The position numbers and the translations under genes are program-made. Positions 33,069-41,645 of a stretch of DNA of 64,000 nucleotides are shown here, one piece after another. Positions within the stretch are counted from its first letter, which is position 1. Each line of letters starts with the position of its first letter. The stretch comes from JAVBJN01 sp031546985. GTDB taxonomy: Bacteria; Bacteroidota; Bacteroidia; Chitinophagales; Chitinophagaceae. Where the stretch lies: the NCBI GenBank assembly GCA_031546985.1, contig JAVBJN010000022.1:62001-126000 (forward strand). The letters run 5' to 3'. The notes under the pieces are model-generated. The model was not told the DNA's origin and did no database searches. It saw only the letters and a program-made list of their open reading frames with translations.

Positions 33069-34445
33069 TTAGTGATGGTGGTGATGAGACTGTGGCAAGC
33101 TAACGAACTCGTCCAGCGCTACTTCTTTCTCATTCAGTTGGAATTTGCTTTCGCACCAGGTAAGCAGTTTGTCTGTAATCAGCTGGCGGTAAGTGTTATC
33201 CAGGTATTTTTCATCTTTCATCATGTTTTCTACCACAGGAGCCAGCCAGGCAGCGTCGTCGCCGTTCTGAACACCGTAGTAACCCATGATTTGCTGACGT
33301 GCAAAGTCTTTCAGCTCGTCCATGCTCACTTCGATACCGTTTTCGCGAATCAGTTTGTCGCTGATCAGCGTCCAGCGCAGCTGGTGGTCGAATGAACTGA
33401 ATTCTGCTTCTACTTCTTCGAAAGTTTTCTCTTTTTCACCACCTTTCTGCATCCAGCGTTTCAGGAACGCGATAGGCAGATCGATGTTGGTTTCGTGCAC
33501 CAGTGTTTCGAAAATTTCGTTGTGCAGGCGGTTTTTGCTTTGGATATCCCAGTAGTTACCAATCTCTTCGCGCAGTTTGTTGCGGAAATCAGCCTCGGTA
33601 GCAATGTTCTGGTTAGGATATACATCGTTAAACAGTTTCTCGTCCAGTGCAGCTCTTTCGATCAGACCAACCTGGGAGATGCTCATTTTGAAGTATTTTT
33701 CTTTTGCAGCAGCATCCTGAGGATCCATTTCCAGATCGCGGATGATAGCAGGCAACAGTTTTTCGTCAAATGAAGTACCTACCTGGAAAACGATATGATC
33801 TTCTGCTTTTTTACCCATCAGTTGGTCTTGCAGGGTTTTGGTAAAGTATTTTACCAGCAGGCTGTTTTCTTTACGGATACCACCTTCAACTACGTTACCG
33901 GCAGCGTCGCTTTCTTCGAAAACCACGTTTACCACGTTGTCTTCAGAAGTAACAGTATCGGGGTGGGTCATGTTACCCGCTTTGATGGCGATCTTTTCGA
34001 TCTCTTCATCAATCATAGCATCGGTAACAGTTACTTTGTATTTATCCAGTTTGTGGTTGCCGTTCAGCGGATCGATGTTGAACTCCGGTTTCAGACCTAC
34101 TTCGAAAGCAAATTCGAAATCGGCAGGGTTGTTCATATCGAGTTTCTGTTCGGTAGCGCTTTCCATACCCAGCGGCTGAGCAAAGATCTCCAGTTTATTT
34201 TCCTGCAGATATTTATCCAGTTCGCTTCCTGCATTACGCAGTACTTCGTCAACAAAAATGCTGGCGCCGTACATTTTTTTGATCATACCGGCAGGTACCA
34301 TTCCTTTACGGAAACCTGGGATATTAGCGTTTTTGCTGTATGATTTCAGGGCTTTTTCAAAACCAGGAATGTAATCTTCTCTGTTCAGTTTAACGGTAAG
34401 CTTGTCATGCAGATTACCGATGTTCTCTCTTGTTACAGTAGCCAT
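33069..34445 (-). CDS. tig: Trigger factor chaperone
   Basis: A 458-residue ribosome-bound chaperone. The ribosome-binding domain (1-110) contains the G-F-R-K-G-M loop near residue 40-46 (family G-F-R-x-G-x-x-P). The middle PPIase-like region (about 150-250) lacks a clean FKBP signature, common in Bacteroidota, and the C-terminal arms follow. The last five residues are all histidine, an unusual natural tail. Upstream lies tRNA-Leu, downstream a terminator and then clpP with its own promoter. Confidence 0.93.
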   Translation of the reverse strand: MATVTRENIGNLHDKLTVKLNREDYIPGFEKALKSYSKNANIPGFRKGMVPAGMIKKMYGASIFVDEVLRNAGSELDKYLQENKLEIFAQPLGMESATEQKLDMNNPADFEFAFEVGLKPEFNIDPLNGNHKLDKYKVTVTDAMIDEEIEKIAIKAGNMTHPDTVTSEDNVVNVVFEESDAAGNVVEGGIRKENSLLVKYFTKTLQDQLMGKKAEDHIVFQVGTSFDEKLLPAIIRDLEMDPQDAAAKEKYFKMSISQVGLIERAALDEKLFNDVYPNQNIATEADFRNKLREEIGNYWDIQSKNRLHNEIFETLVHETNIDLPIAFLKRWMQKGGEKEKTFEEVEAEFSSFDHQLRWTLISDKLIRENGIEVSMDELKDFARQQIMGYYGVQNGDDAAWLAPVVENMMKDEKYLDNTYRQLITDKLLTWCESKFQLNEKEVALDEFVSLPQSHHHHH

Positions 34446-34487
34446 CTTTGCTAATTCTGTTTATTGGAAAAAAACGAATGAATTGAG

Positions 34488-34569
34488 TGCGGGCGGAGGG
34501 ACTCGAACCCCCATGCCTCGCGGCGCCAGATCCTAAGTCTGGTACGTCTACCAATTTCGCCACGCCCGC
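34488..34569 (-). tRNA. tRNA-Leu (UAG)
   Basis: The minus-strand 82-base class II tRNA has acceptor GCGGGCG/CGCCCGC with discriminator A, anticodon arm CCAGA-CTTAGGA-TCTGG (anticodon TAG), a long variable arm and a T arm containing GGTTCGAGTCC. CCA is not encoded. It lies 42 bases before tig on the same strand and might share its transcript. Confidence 0.95.
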
Positions 34570-34590
34570 ATTTAAGTAACCGCAATAAAA

Positions 34591-34609
34591 AAACACCAAT
34601 AAGGTGTTT
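34591..34609 (-). terminator. Minus-strand hairpin before tRNA-Leu
   Basis: AAACACC (34591-34597) pairs with GGTGTTT (34603-34609); on the minus strand it runs into seven T. There is no evident minus-strand gene to its right, so what it ends is unclear. Confidence 0.5.
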
Positions 34610-34692
34610 ACATTTGCAGGGTTGCAAAGGTAGTGTTTTTAGGCAAATAGCCAAATTTCTACTATGTTTTTTAGCGATGGCAGAAAAGGAAC

Positions 34693-34727
34693 TATTTTTG
34701 TACTGCGTAAATTGTTTATAAACAATT
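34693..34727 (+). promoter_or_regulatory. -7 element plus 18-bp palindrome in the relA upstream gap
   Basis: TATTTTTG (34693-34700) is followed 9 bases later by the perfect palindrome AATTGTTTA-TAAACAATT (34710-34727), placed where transcription would begin. The gap 34610-34909 holds no other supported gene. Confidence 0.5.
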
Positions 34728-34870
34728 GATTGGTGCAGGATTGGTGGGGGTTGCAACCGTACCTGAAATGGCCATTCTGAGGGGTAAAATCCTTACATTG
34801 CGATCTGTTTTAATGCAAAGCCGGGGTTTCATAATCCGGTAAAAATGACGTATATTTTAAGGTGAATAAA

Positions 34871-34878
34871 TACATTTG
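34871..34878 (+). promoter_or_regulatory. -7 element TACATTTG for relA/spoT
   Basis: Exact TAnnTTTG match 31 bases before the ATG at 34910. Confidence 0.5.
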
Positions 34879-34909
34879 CCTGCCTTGCGGAAAAATCGAA
34901 TAACGACTT

Positions 34910-37147
34910 ATGGTTGAAGTGCTGGAAAAATATAACCTGGACGAAGAGGAAGAAAAGAAACTGATCCTTAGAGAATACAGAGCTTTACTACGTTCCCTTA
35001 AACATAGACTGAAACGCGGAGACAAGCCTTTGCTGAGGCGCGCGTTTGAGATGGCTGTAGATGCGCACCGCGATATGCGGCGCAAGTCGGGCGAGCCATA
35101 CATCCTGCATCCGCTGGCGGTAGCGCAGATTGTGGTAGACGAGATAGGCCTGGGGGTAACCTCGGCCATATGCGCGCTGCTGCACGATACGGTAGAAGAT
35201 ACAGAGATTACACTCGAAGATATAAGCCAGGAGTTTGGCCAGCAGGTGAGCCGTATTATCGACGGGCTTACCAAGATCAGCAATATTGTAGACCAGCATG
35301 GTACCACCAAGCAGGCCGAGAATTTCAGAAAAATCCTGCTGTCGCTGGCCGAAGATCCGAGGGTTATCCTCATAAAAATAGCCGACCGCCTGCACAACCT
35401 GCGCACGCTCGACTCTATGAGCCGCGAAAAACAGTTGCGCATTTGCTCCGAAACCTCCTACATCTATATACCACTGGCGCACCGCCTGGGTCTGTATGCC
35501 ATTAAATCGGAGCTGGAAGATATTTGCCTCAAATACCTGGAGCCCGATATTTATGATGATATAACCAACCGCCTGCAGGAAACCAAAAGGGAGCGCACCC
35601 GTTACATCAACGAGTTTGTTAAGCCTATTAAAGAAGAATTGTCGCACCTCGATATTGACTTTAAGATCTACGGCAGGCCCAAAGCCATCTCCAGCATTCT
35701 GCATAAGATGCGCACCAAGCACGTAACCTTCGATGAGGTGTACGACCTGTTTGCCATTCGCATCATTCTCGAATCGGAGCATGAGAAAGAAGACTGCTGG
35801 AAAATTTATTCGGTGGTAACCGACTTGTACAAGCCCAACCCCGACCGCCTGCGCGACTGGATAAGCACCCCCAAGGGTAATGGCTATGAAGCGCTGCACA
35901 CCACAGTGATGGGCCCCGGCGGTAAATGGGTAGAAGTGCAGATCCGCACCCGGCGGATGGATGAAATTGCAGAAAAAGGTTTGGCTGCCCACTGGAAATA
36001 CAAAGAGGGCGGCGGGCAATCCGACTCCAAGCTCGAAGCCTGGCTGCAGCACATTCGTGAGTTGCTCAACAACCCCGATACCACTACACTCGATCTGATC
36101 TCCGATGTTAAACTCGATCTGTTTACCGAAGAGATTTATGTATACACCCCCAAAGGCGACCTGCGCATTTTGCCGGTAGGCGCCACGGCCATTGACTTTG
36201 CCTTCGATATTCACTCCGAGCTGGGTGCCCGGTGTATTGGGGCTAAGGTGAACTACAAACTGGTGCCCATCAGCCACCCGCTTAAGAATGGCGACCAGGT
36301 AGAGATTATTACCTCCAGCAAGCAAAAGCCGCACGAAGACTGGCTCAATTTTGTAATTACCGGTAAGGCCAAGAGCCGCATTAAATATTACCTGCGGGAG
36401 GAAAAACGCAAGATTGGCGAAGATGGTAAAGTGCTGCTGGAGAAAAAGCTGTCTAACATGGGCGTGCCGGCCTCGCCGCACAACATTAACGAGCTGGTAT
36501 CGTACTTTAAGCTGCCATCGCCGCTCGATCTGTATTATGCCCTGGCGGTGAGATCGATCGATATTAAAGAACTCAAAGAGTTTAAGGTAGTAGGTGATAA
36601 GCTGGAGTCGATGAAGGAAGTAAAACTTCCGGATATTAAAGTGGCTTCGGAAGAAGAGCTGGTGCGTATGCCTGCCAAAGGCGCGGAACTGATCATTTTT
36701 GGCGAAAGCGCCGATAAGATCCAGTACAAACTGGCCAACTGCTGCCAGCCTATTCCCGGCGATGATGTGTTTGGCTTTGTAACCACAGGCGAAGGCATTA
36801 AGATACACCGTACCAACTGTCCCAATGCGGCCCAGCTTATGGCCAACTACGGCCACCGCATTGTAAAGACCAAATGGGTAAAAAACAAAGAAATCTCGTT
36901 CCTCACCGGTGTAAAACTCACCGGACTGGACGATGTGGGCGTAATTCAGAAGATTACCAACGTTATTTCTGCCGATATGAAGATCAATATGCGCTCCATA
37001 TCTATAGATTCTACCGATGGGGTATTTGAAGGAGTGATACAGGTTTTTGTACACGATAAAGAAGAACTGAACGAATTGTGCGACAAACTGGGCGCGCTGA
37101 GCGGCATTCACAAGGTAACCCGCCTTGATCTGGACCAAAAGGGATAA
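34910..37147 (+). CDS. RelA/SpoT (p)ppGpp synthetase/hydrolase
   Basis: A 745-residue long RSH enzyme. Order: HD hydrolase domain (about 45-200, with C-A-L-L-H-D-T-V-E-D, His92-Asp93 intact), synthetase domain (about 240-350, with Y-G-R-P-K and the V-E-V-Q-I-R-T end), TGS domain (about 400-460, V-Y-T-P-K-G-D), a conserved-cysteine helical/zinc region (N-C-C-Q-P-I-P-G-D) and a C-terminal ACT domain. The intact HD site argues for hydrolase activity and the synthetase motifs for synthesis, the usual bifunctional Rel. It sits in the cytoplasm and controls the stringent response. Its own promoter element lies upstream. Confidence 0.93.
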   Translation: MVEVLEKYNLDEEEEKKLILREYRALLRSLKHRLKRGDKPLLRRAFEMAVDAHRDMRRKSGEPYILHPLAVAQIVVDEIGLGVTSAICALLHDTVEDTEITLEDISQEFGQQVSRIIDGLTKISNIVDQHGTTKQAENFRKILLSLAEDPRVILIKIADRLHNLRTLDSMSREKQLRICSETSYIYIPLAHRLGLYAIKSELEDICLKYLEPDIYDDITNRLQETKRERTRYINEFVKPIKEELSHLDIDFKIYGRPKAISSILHKMRTKHVTFDEVYDLFAIRIILESEHEKEDCWKIYSVVTDLYKPNPDRLRDWISTPKGNGYEALHTTVMGPGGKWVEVQIRTRRMDEIAEKGLAAHWKYKEGGGQSDSKLEAWLQHIRELLNNPDTTTLDLISDVKLDLFTEEIYVYTPKGDLRILPVGATAIDFAFDIHSELGARCIGAKVNYKLVPISHPLKNGDQVEIITSSKQKPHEDWLNFVITGKAKSRIKYYLREEKRKIGEDGKVLLEKKLSNMGVPASPHNINELVSYFKLPSPLDLYYALAVRSIDIKELKEFKVVGDKLESMKEVKLPDIKVASEEELVRMPAKGAELIIFGESADKIQYKLANCCQPIPGDDVFGFVTTGEGIKIHRTNCPNAAQLMANYGHRIVKTKWVKNKEISFLTGVKLTGLDDVGVIQKITNVISADMKINMRSISIDSTDGVFEGVIQVFVHDKEELNELCDKLGALSGIHKVTRLDLDQKG

Positions 37148-37370
37148 CGCGGATTTGCTGATTTCTGATTTGCCGATCGCTGATTGGCCCGGCGCGAGGG
37201 TAGGCGGCGGCTGAGCTTGTCGAAGCCCTGCCAGGTTCAAGCGATGAAGTCGGCTGAGCTTCGGTAATAGAGCCCCGCATAGGCGGGACAGGCTCTGTCG
37301 AAGTTGTCGAAGCTCAGTAATTAGAAGCGATGAAGGTGGCTGAGCCTGTCCAAGCCCCGCTTTTTCACCA
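37148..37370. repeat. Dispersed intergenic repeat block
   Basis: Gene-free. Directly behind the relA stop come GCTGATTTCTGATTTGCCGATCGCTGAT-type units (37153-37180), then GGCTGAGCTTGTCGAAGC repeated three times in variant form (near 37210, 37252 and 37340, some inverted), CCTGCCAGGTTCAAGCG (37229-37245) and AGCCCCGCATAGGCGGGACA (37271-37290). The same blocks occur at 18.6 and 61.4 kb. Confidence 0.75.
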
Positions 37371-37446
37371 GCCATTCATTTGAAGCCTGTAACGGTAAGC
37401 GAATGAAATAATGTGTACCGATTGTTTTTTGGTAATGATTAAATAG

Positions 37447-37454
37447 TACTTTTG
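37447..37454 (+). promoter_or_regulatory. -7 element TACTTTTG before purA
   Basis: Exact TAnnTTTG with a TTG 22 bases upstream (37422-37424). It lies 105 bases before the purA ATG. Confidence 0.55.
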
Positions 37455-37473
37455 CGCAGCATAAGCTAAGTAT

Positions 37474-37506
37474 GCACGGGAAATAAAAAATCCCGTGCTT
37501 TTTTGT
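37474..37506 (+). terminator. Intrinsic terminator in the purA leader
   Basis: GCACGGGA (37474-37481) pairs with TCCCGTGC (37491-37498), followed by six T. It begins about 15 bases after the expected purA transcription start, so it could be an attenuator; otherwise it ends the relA transcript. Confidence 0.75.
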
Positions 37507-37559
37507 TTTGGTATTTAAATTTACGGCGCCAAAAATCCAATTTAAATTTTTGCATAATC

Positions 37560-38825
37560 ATGGTTGATGTTTTATTAGGATTGCAGTGGGGAGATGAAGG
37601 AAAAGGTAAGATAGTAGACTATCTTGCTGGTCAGTACGACATTATTGCCCGGTTCCAGGGCGGTCCCAACGCGGGCCATACCCTGTATATCAATGGTGAG
37701 AAAACAGTATTGCACACCATCCCCTCCGGTATTTTCCACGATCATTGTCTGAACCTTATCGGCAATGGCGTAGTACTCGATCCTGTAACATTCAAGAAAG
37801 AATGTGATAAAATTACTGCTGCAGGTATTAACCTGAGCGAGCGTTTGCTCATCAGCAACAAGGTACACCTGATCCTGCCTACGCACCGCGCGCTGGACAA
37901 GGCTTCGGAAATGGCTAAAGGCAATGAAAAGATTGGTTCTACCCTCAAAGGTATCGGGCCCGCTTACATGGACAAAACCGGCCGCAACGCGTTGCGTGTA
38001 GGCGATATCCTGGAAGCCGATTTCATGACCCGCTACGAAAAAATTAAAGCCAAGCATGCCCAACTGCTGGATATGTACCAGTTTACCGAAGACATCAGCG
38101 AGTGGGAGCAGGAGTTCTTTACCAATATTGAGTTCCTGAAAACCATGAACATCATCAGCGGTGAATACTGGATCAACGAGCAACTGCGTCAGGGCAAGAA
38201 GATCCTGGCCGAGGGCGCGCAGGGCAGTATGCTGGATGTGGATTTTGGTACTTATCCGTTCGTAACCTCTTCCAACACCATCACCGCCGGCGTATGTACC
38301 GGTTTGGGTATTGCTCCGCATCATATTAAAGAAGTAATCGGTATCAGCAAAGCGTATTGCACCCGTGTGGGCGGCGGTCCTTTCCCTACCGAATTGCTGG
38401 ATGAAACCGGAGAAAAATTGCGTAAATTGGGCAACGAATTTGGTGCCACCACCGGTCGTCCGCGCCGTTGCGGATGGATTGATCTGGTAGCATTGAATTA
38501 CGCTTGTATGCTCAATGGCGTAACGCAGCTATGCCTCACCAAAGCCGACGTAATGGATGGTTTTGACGCTATTGAGGTGTGCGATATGTATAAAGTAGAC
38601 GGAAAGGAAACCGACCAGATACCTTATGACCTGTGCACTGCCAATGTAGAGCCTATGTACAAGACATTTAAAGGCTGGGATAAAAAAATTAGCGATTGTA
38701 CAGAAATAAATGAACTGCCAGACACCTTTAATACTTACATTAGCTTTCTGGAAGAAACATTGAAAGTTAACATCAGATATATCAGTAACGGAGTAGGCCG
38801 TAATCAGTTGCTTACCCGTATTTGA
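37560..38825 (+). CDS. purA: Adenylosuccinate synthetase
   Basis: A 421-residue GTP-dependent enzyme that joins IMP and aspartate, the first committed step to AMP. Motifs: G-L-Q-W-G-D-E-G-K-G-K (catalytic Asp12 in the phosphate loop), G-G-P-N-A-G-H (catalytic His near 41), G-S-T-L-K-G-I-G-P near 130, and the C-terminal T-T-G-R-P-R-R-C-G-W. Start at the ATG at 37560; the frame extends 19 codons upstream into the leader without similarity. Preceded by a terminator hairpin in the leader, which may regulate it. Confidence 0.97.
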   Translation: MVDVLLGLQWGDEGKGKIVDYLAGQYDIIARFQGGPNAGHTLYINGEKTVLHTIPSGIFHDHCLNLIGNGVVLDPVTFKKECDKITAAGINLSERLLISNKVHLILPTHRALDKASEMAKGNEKIGSTLKGIGPAYMDKTGRNALRVGDILEADFMTRYEKIKAKHAQLLDMYQFTEDISEWEQEFFTNIEFLKTMNIISGEYWINEQLRQGKKILAEGAQGSMLDVDFGTYPFVTSSNTITAGVCTGLGIAPHHIKEVIGISKAYCTRVGGGPFPTELLDETGEKLRKLGNEFGATTGRPRRCGWIDLVALNYACMLNGVTQLCLTKADVMDGFDAIEVCDMYKVDGKETDQIPYDLCTANVEPMYKTFKGWDKKISDCTEINELPDTFNTYISFLEETLKVNIRYISNGVGRNQLLTRI

Positions 38826-38940
38826 CGCAGGGTTTAGTGGTATGGAAGTGGAGAAAAATTACTGAAGAAATACTGAAGAAAAAAATTTGTCTAATTCGGA
38901 AAACATTTAAAAATTTACATCACAAAGAAAAGTGATTGTT

Positions 38941-39381
38941 ATGACTGCGAATTCTGGTAAAAAAGGAGCATCTGAAAAGAAAACAGCGCCAAAAGCCACC
39001 AAGGCTGCTGCGAAAAAGGCTGAGCCCAAGCCTAAGAAAAAAGAAGTAGAAGACGAAGACGACGAAGAGGAGGACGAGGATACACCGAAAGCTGCGAAGC
39101 CTACGGCTGCCAAAGCCACTCCGAAAGCGAAATCCCGTAAAGATGACGACGATGAGGACGATGACGATGAGGATGACGCGGAAGATGCAGACGACGACGA
39201 TTTCGGAAAGGACGATGAGTTCGACAAGGAATTTGAAGAGTTTGATATGCCAGCCTCTAAAACCAAAAAGAGCACCGGCAAAAAATCTGATGATGACGAC
39301 TTCTCTGGAGATGACGACTTCAAAGACATGGATCTTTTCAACGATTCTTTTGATGATTTTGACGACGACGACGATTTTTAA
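38941..39381 (+). CDS. Low-complexity protein with basic front and acidic tail
   Basis: A 146-residue protein with no recognisable fold. Residues 1-35 are rich in Lys, Ala and Pro (K-A-A-A-K-K-A-E-P-K-P-K-K-K), like histone H1/Hc1-type tails; a second basic stretch lies near 52-66. The rest is dominated by Asp and Glu (D-D-D-D-E-D-D-D-D-E-D-D) and ends D-D-F-D-D-D-D-D-F. The acidic end recalls the RNA polymerase delta subunit tail, but no delta fold is present. Start at the ATG at 38941. Its stop overlaps the pabB ATG (TAATG), so the two are coupled. Function unknown. Confidence 0.75.
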   Translation: MTANSGKKGASEKKTAPKATKAAAKKAEPKPKKKEVEDEDDEEEDEDTPKAAKPTAAKATPKAKSRKDDDDEDDDDEDDAEDADDDDFGKDDEFDKEFEEFDMPASKTKKSTGKKSDDDDFSGDDDFKDMDLFNDSFDDFDDDDDF

Positions 39382-40691
39382 TGTTACGTAATACAAGAAC
39401 ATTTGAGTCTTTTGATTTACCAGACTCAGTAGTTTTTAAACAAAAAATGTTGAATTGGCTACGCCGGTTCAACATTTTTTGTTTACTCGATGGCTGCGGC
39501 TATCCCGATGCGTACCACCGCTACGATTGGATAGCCGGTGCCGGTGCGCACCAGCATGTGGTTGCATCTGCAACCGATAAGCCGTTTGAAGACCTGGCCG
39601 CATTGCATAGCTCCTGCGGCGGCTGGTTGCTGGGCCACCTAGCCTACGATCTTAAAAACAGCGATACCGCGCTGCACTCGGCCCATCCCGATACCATAGG
39701 TTTTAGCGATCTCCATTTTTTTGAACCCGAAATATTGTTGCTGGCCAATAATGGCGTACTGCAAATAGGCGTACTGCATGGCCACCCGCAGGATATTTGG
39801 CAGGCTATTATGCAGGAGCCGGAAACGGTAGCCGCGGCAGTGCCCGCCAGTATTGGCCCTTTTTCCTTCCGATTCTCAGAAGCAGACTACCTGCAAAAAG
39901 TAAGGGCGCTGCAGCAGCACATCAAAGACGGTGATTGTTACGAAATTAATTTTTGTCGCGAAGGCTGGTGGTCGCAAACGGCGATAGATCCGTATGTGGC
40001 TTATGACGGGCTTACAGCGCGCTCTCCTGCGCCTTTCTCTGCCTTGTACAGGTATGAGGACAGGTACCTGGTAAGTGCCAGCCCTGAGCGTTTTATGCAG
40101 AAGAATGGCGATGAGGTAATAGCGCAGCCCATCAAAGGCACCATTCGCCGCGATGCCAATCCCCAAACCGATCTGCAATTGAAAACACAACTCTTCCATT
40201 CCGAAAAAGACCGGGCAGAGAATGTGATGATTGTAGACCTTATGCGCAATGATCTGGCCATACACGCCGTGCCAGGATCGGTGCAGGTAACGGAGCTGTT
40301 TGGTATTTATTCTTTTCCGCAGGTGCACCAGATGATCTCTACCATAAAAGCAACCCTGCGTACAGAGGCGCATTGGTCGGGTTTACTGCAGCACGCTTTT
40401 CCGATGGGCTCTATGACCGGCGCGCCCAAAAGAAGGGTAATGGAACTGGTAGAAACGTACGAAGCCAGCCGCCGCGGGTTATACTCCGGCAGCGTGGGCT
40501 ACATTACCCCAGCGGGCGATTTTGATTTTAATGTGGTGATCCGCAGCCTGCAATACGACAGCCAGCAGCAGGTGCTTTCTTTCCAGACGGGCGGGGCTAT
40601 TACCTTCGACAGCGATCCGGAAGGGGAACTGCAGGAAAGCCTGTTAAAAGCACAAGCCCTGCGCGATGTGGTCAATGGCTTAGCGGTATAA
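39381..40691 (+). CDS. pabB: Aminodeoxychorismate synthase component I (PabB-like)
   Basis: A 436-residue chorismate-binding enzyme that makes 4-amino-4-deoxychorismate for folate. The C-terminal two thirds carry the family motifs: Q-P-I-K-G-T-I-R-R (about 253-261), the E-N-V-M-I-V-D-L-M-R-N-D helix and P-M-G-S-M-T-G-A-P-K near 346. TrpE relatives share these motifs; the short N-terminal domain and lack of other trp genes favour PabB. No amidotransferase domain is fused. It overlaps the preceding acidic-protein gene by one base and the convergent SDR gene by 12 bases. Confidence 0.85.
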   Translation: MLRNTRTFESFDLPDSVVFKQKMLNWLRRFNIFCLLDGCGYPDAYHRYDWIAGAGAHQHVVASATDKPFEDLAALHSSCGGWLLGHLAYDLKNSDTALHSAHPDTIGFSDLHFFEPEILLLANNGVLQIGVLHGHPQDIWQAIMQEPETVAAAVPASIGPFSFRFSEADYLQKVRALQQHIKDGDCYEINFCREGWWSQTAIDPYVAYDGLTARSPAPFSALYRYEDRYLVSASPERFMQKNGDEVIAQPIKGTIRRDANPQTDLQLKTQLFHSEKDRAENVMIVDLMRNDLAIHAVPGSVQVTELFGIYSFPQVHQMISTIKATLRTEAHWSGLLQHAFPMGSMTGAPKRRVMELVETYEASRRGLYSGSVGYITPAGDFDFNVVIRSLQYDSQQQVLSFQTGGAITFDSDPEGELQESLLKAQALRDVVNGLAV

Positions 40692-41585
40692 ATCTGCCGC
40701 TGCTGTAGTAATGTCGGGAAAGGAAAAAATGAATCCTGCATCCTGTATTTTTTCGGCGCTTACCCGGCAGCTTTTCAACAATTCTATACTCATTTCGCCC
40801 AGTGCGGCTTTAAGTACAAATGCGGGTGCCGGTGCAGGAATAAACCAGCCTTTGGCCGCAGCGGCCACATGGCGTATCAGCGATTTTTGCCGCGAGGGTT
40901 GGGGCGCTACCGCATTGTAAGTGCCTTTTACCGTAGGTTGCTGAATGGCATACAGCAGCAGCCTGCACAGGTCACTCAAATGAATCCAGCTTATCCATTG
41001 CCTGCCGCTGCCCAATACGGGAGCCATATGTGCCGCAAAAGCAGGTTCAAAAGCCTTAAGCATACCGCCGGCTCTACCCAGCACTATACCAAACCGGAAA
41101 ATAACCAAACGGGTTTTTGATTCTATAGGCCGGGCGCTGTCTTCCCAGGCGCGGCAGGTCTTGCCCAAAAAATCGTTGCTGGCCGGGTTGAGCTCGGTAA
41201 AATAACGGTTGGGGTCGGCGCCATAGTAACCTACTGCTGAGGCGTTGATATGAGTATGTATGCGGTTGGGAATGTCTTTAATGCATTGCGCCAGGAAACC
41301 CGTGCTTTCGGTACGGCTTTGCAGTATTTCTTTTTTACGGGCTGCTGTCCAGCGCTTGTCTGCAATACCGGCGCCGCTAAGGTTTATCACATGATTGAGC
41401 GATGCAAAAGCTTTAGCGTCAATCTGTTTGGCCTGCGGATTCCAGGTGCTGTACAGCAGAGAAGAATCTGGCGAAACATGCGGCTTACGGCTAAAGACAA
41501 CCACCCGGTAACCCGATTCCTGCAATAACCTGGTTAAAGCCGATCCTGTAAAACCGCTGCCTCCAAATATTCCGACAGTTTCCAT
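40680..41585 (-). CDS. TIGR01777-type NAD(P)-dependent epimerase
   Basis: A 301-residue SDR-superfamily protein. The Rossmann glycine motif G-I-F-G-G-S-G-F-T-G-S (4-14) opens the protein; the signature N-L-S-G-A-G-I-A-D-K-R-W, the N-A-S-A-V-G-Y-Y-G catalytic Tyr region and a C-terminal DUF1731-like end (G-E-M-S-I-E-L-L-K-S) place it with the TIGR01777 (YfcH) family, whose substrate is unknown. Start at the ATG at 41585; an upstream frame adds five codons. Convergent with pabB, overlapping it by 12 bases without a terminator between. Confidence 0.85.
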   Translation of the reverse strand: METVGIFGGSGFTGSALTRLLQESGYRVVVFSRKPHVSPDSSLLYSTWNPQAKQIDAKAFASLNHVINLSGAGIADKRWTAARKKEILQSRTESTGFLAQCIKDIPNRIHTHINASAVGYYGADPNRYFTELNPASNDFLGKTCRAWEDSARPIESKTRLVIFRFGIVLGRAGGMLKAFEPAFAAHMAPVLGSGRQWISWIHLSDLCRLLLYAIQQPTVKGTYNAVAPQPSRQKSLIRHVAAAAKGWFIPAPAPAFVLKAALGEMSIELLKSCRVSAEKIQDAGFIFSFPDITTAAADLYR

Positions 41586-41645
41586 AACTTTAGTTAACAA
41601 ATAGACAGTGAATTAGTTGCGTCAATCAGAATATATATCCCGTAC

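Noticed and set aside
34451..34756. A minus-strand open frame of about 100 codons over tRNA-Leu
   Set aside because: It is the translation of the tRNA gene (the G-E-I-G-R-R-T-R-L-R-I-W stretch is a well-known tRNA-Leu artefact).
34988..37375. A 795-codon open frame on the minus strand opposite relA/spoT
   Set aside because: It mirrors the strong codon bias of the plus-strand gene, has no recognisable domain, and runs on into the repeat block; relA/spoT has full family motifs.
38920..39402. Minus-strand frames rich in Ser and Val/Ile opposite the acidic protein gene
   Set aside because: They are the complement of GAC/GAT/GAA tracts and carry no independent signal.
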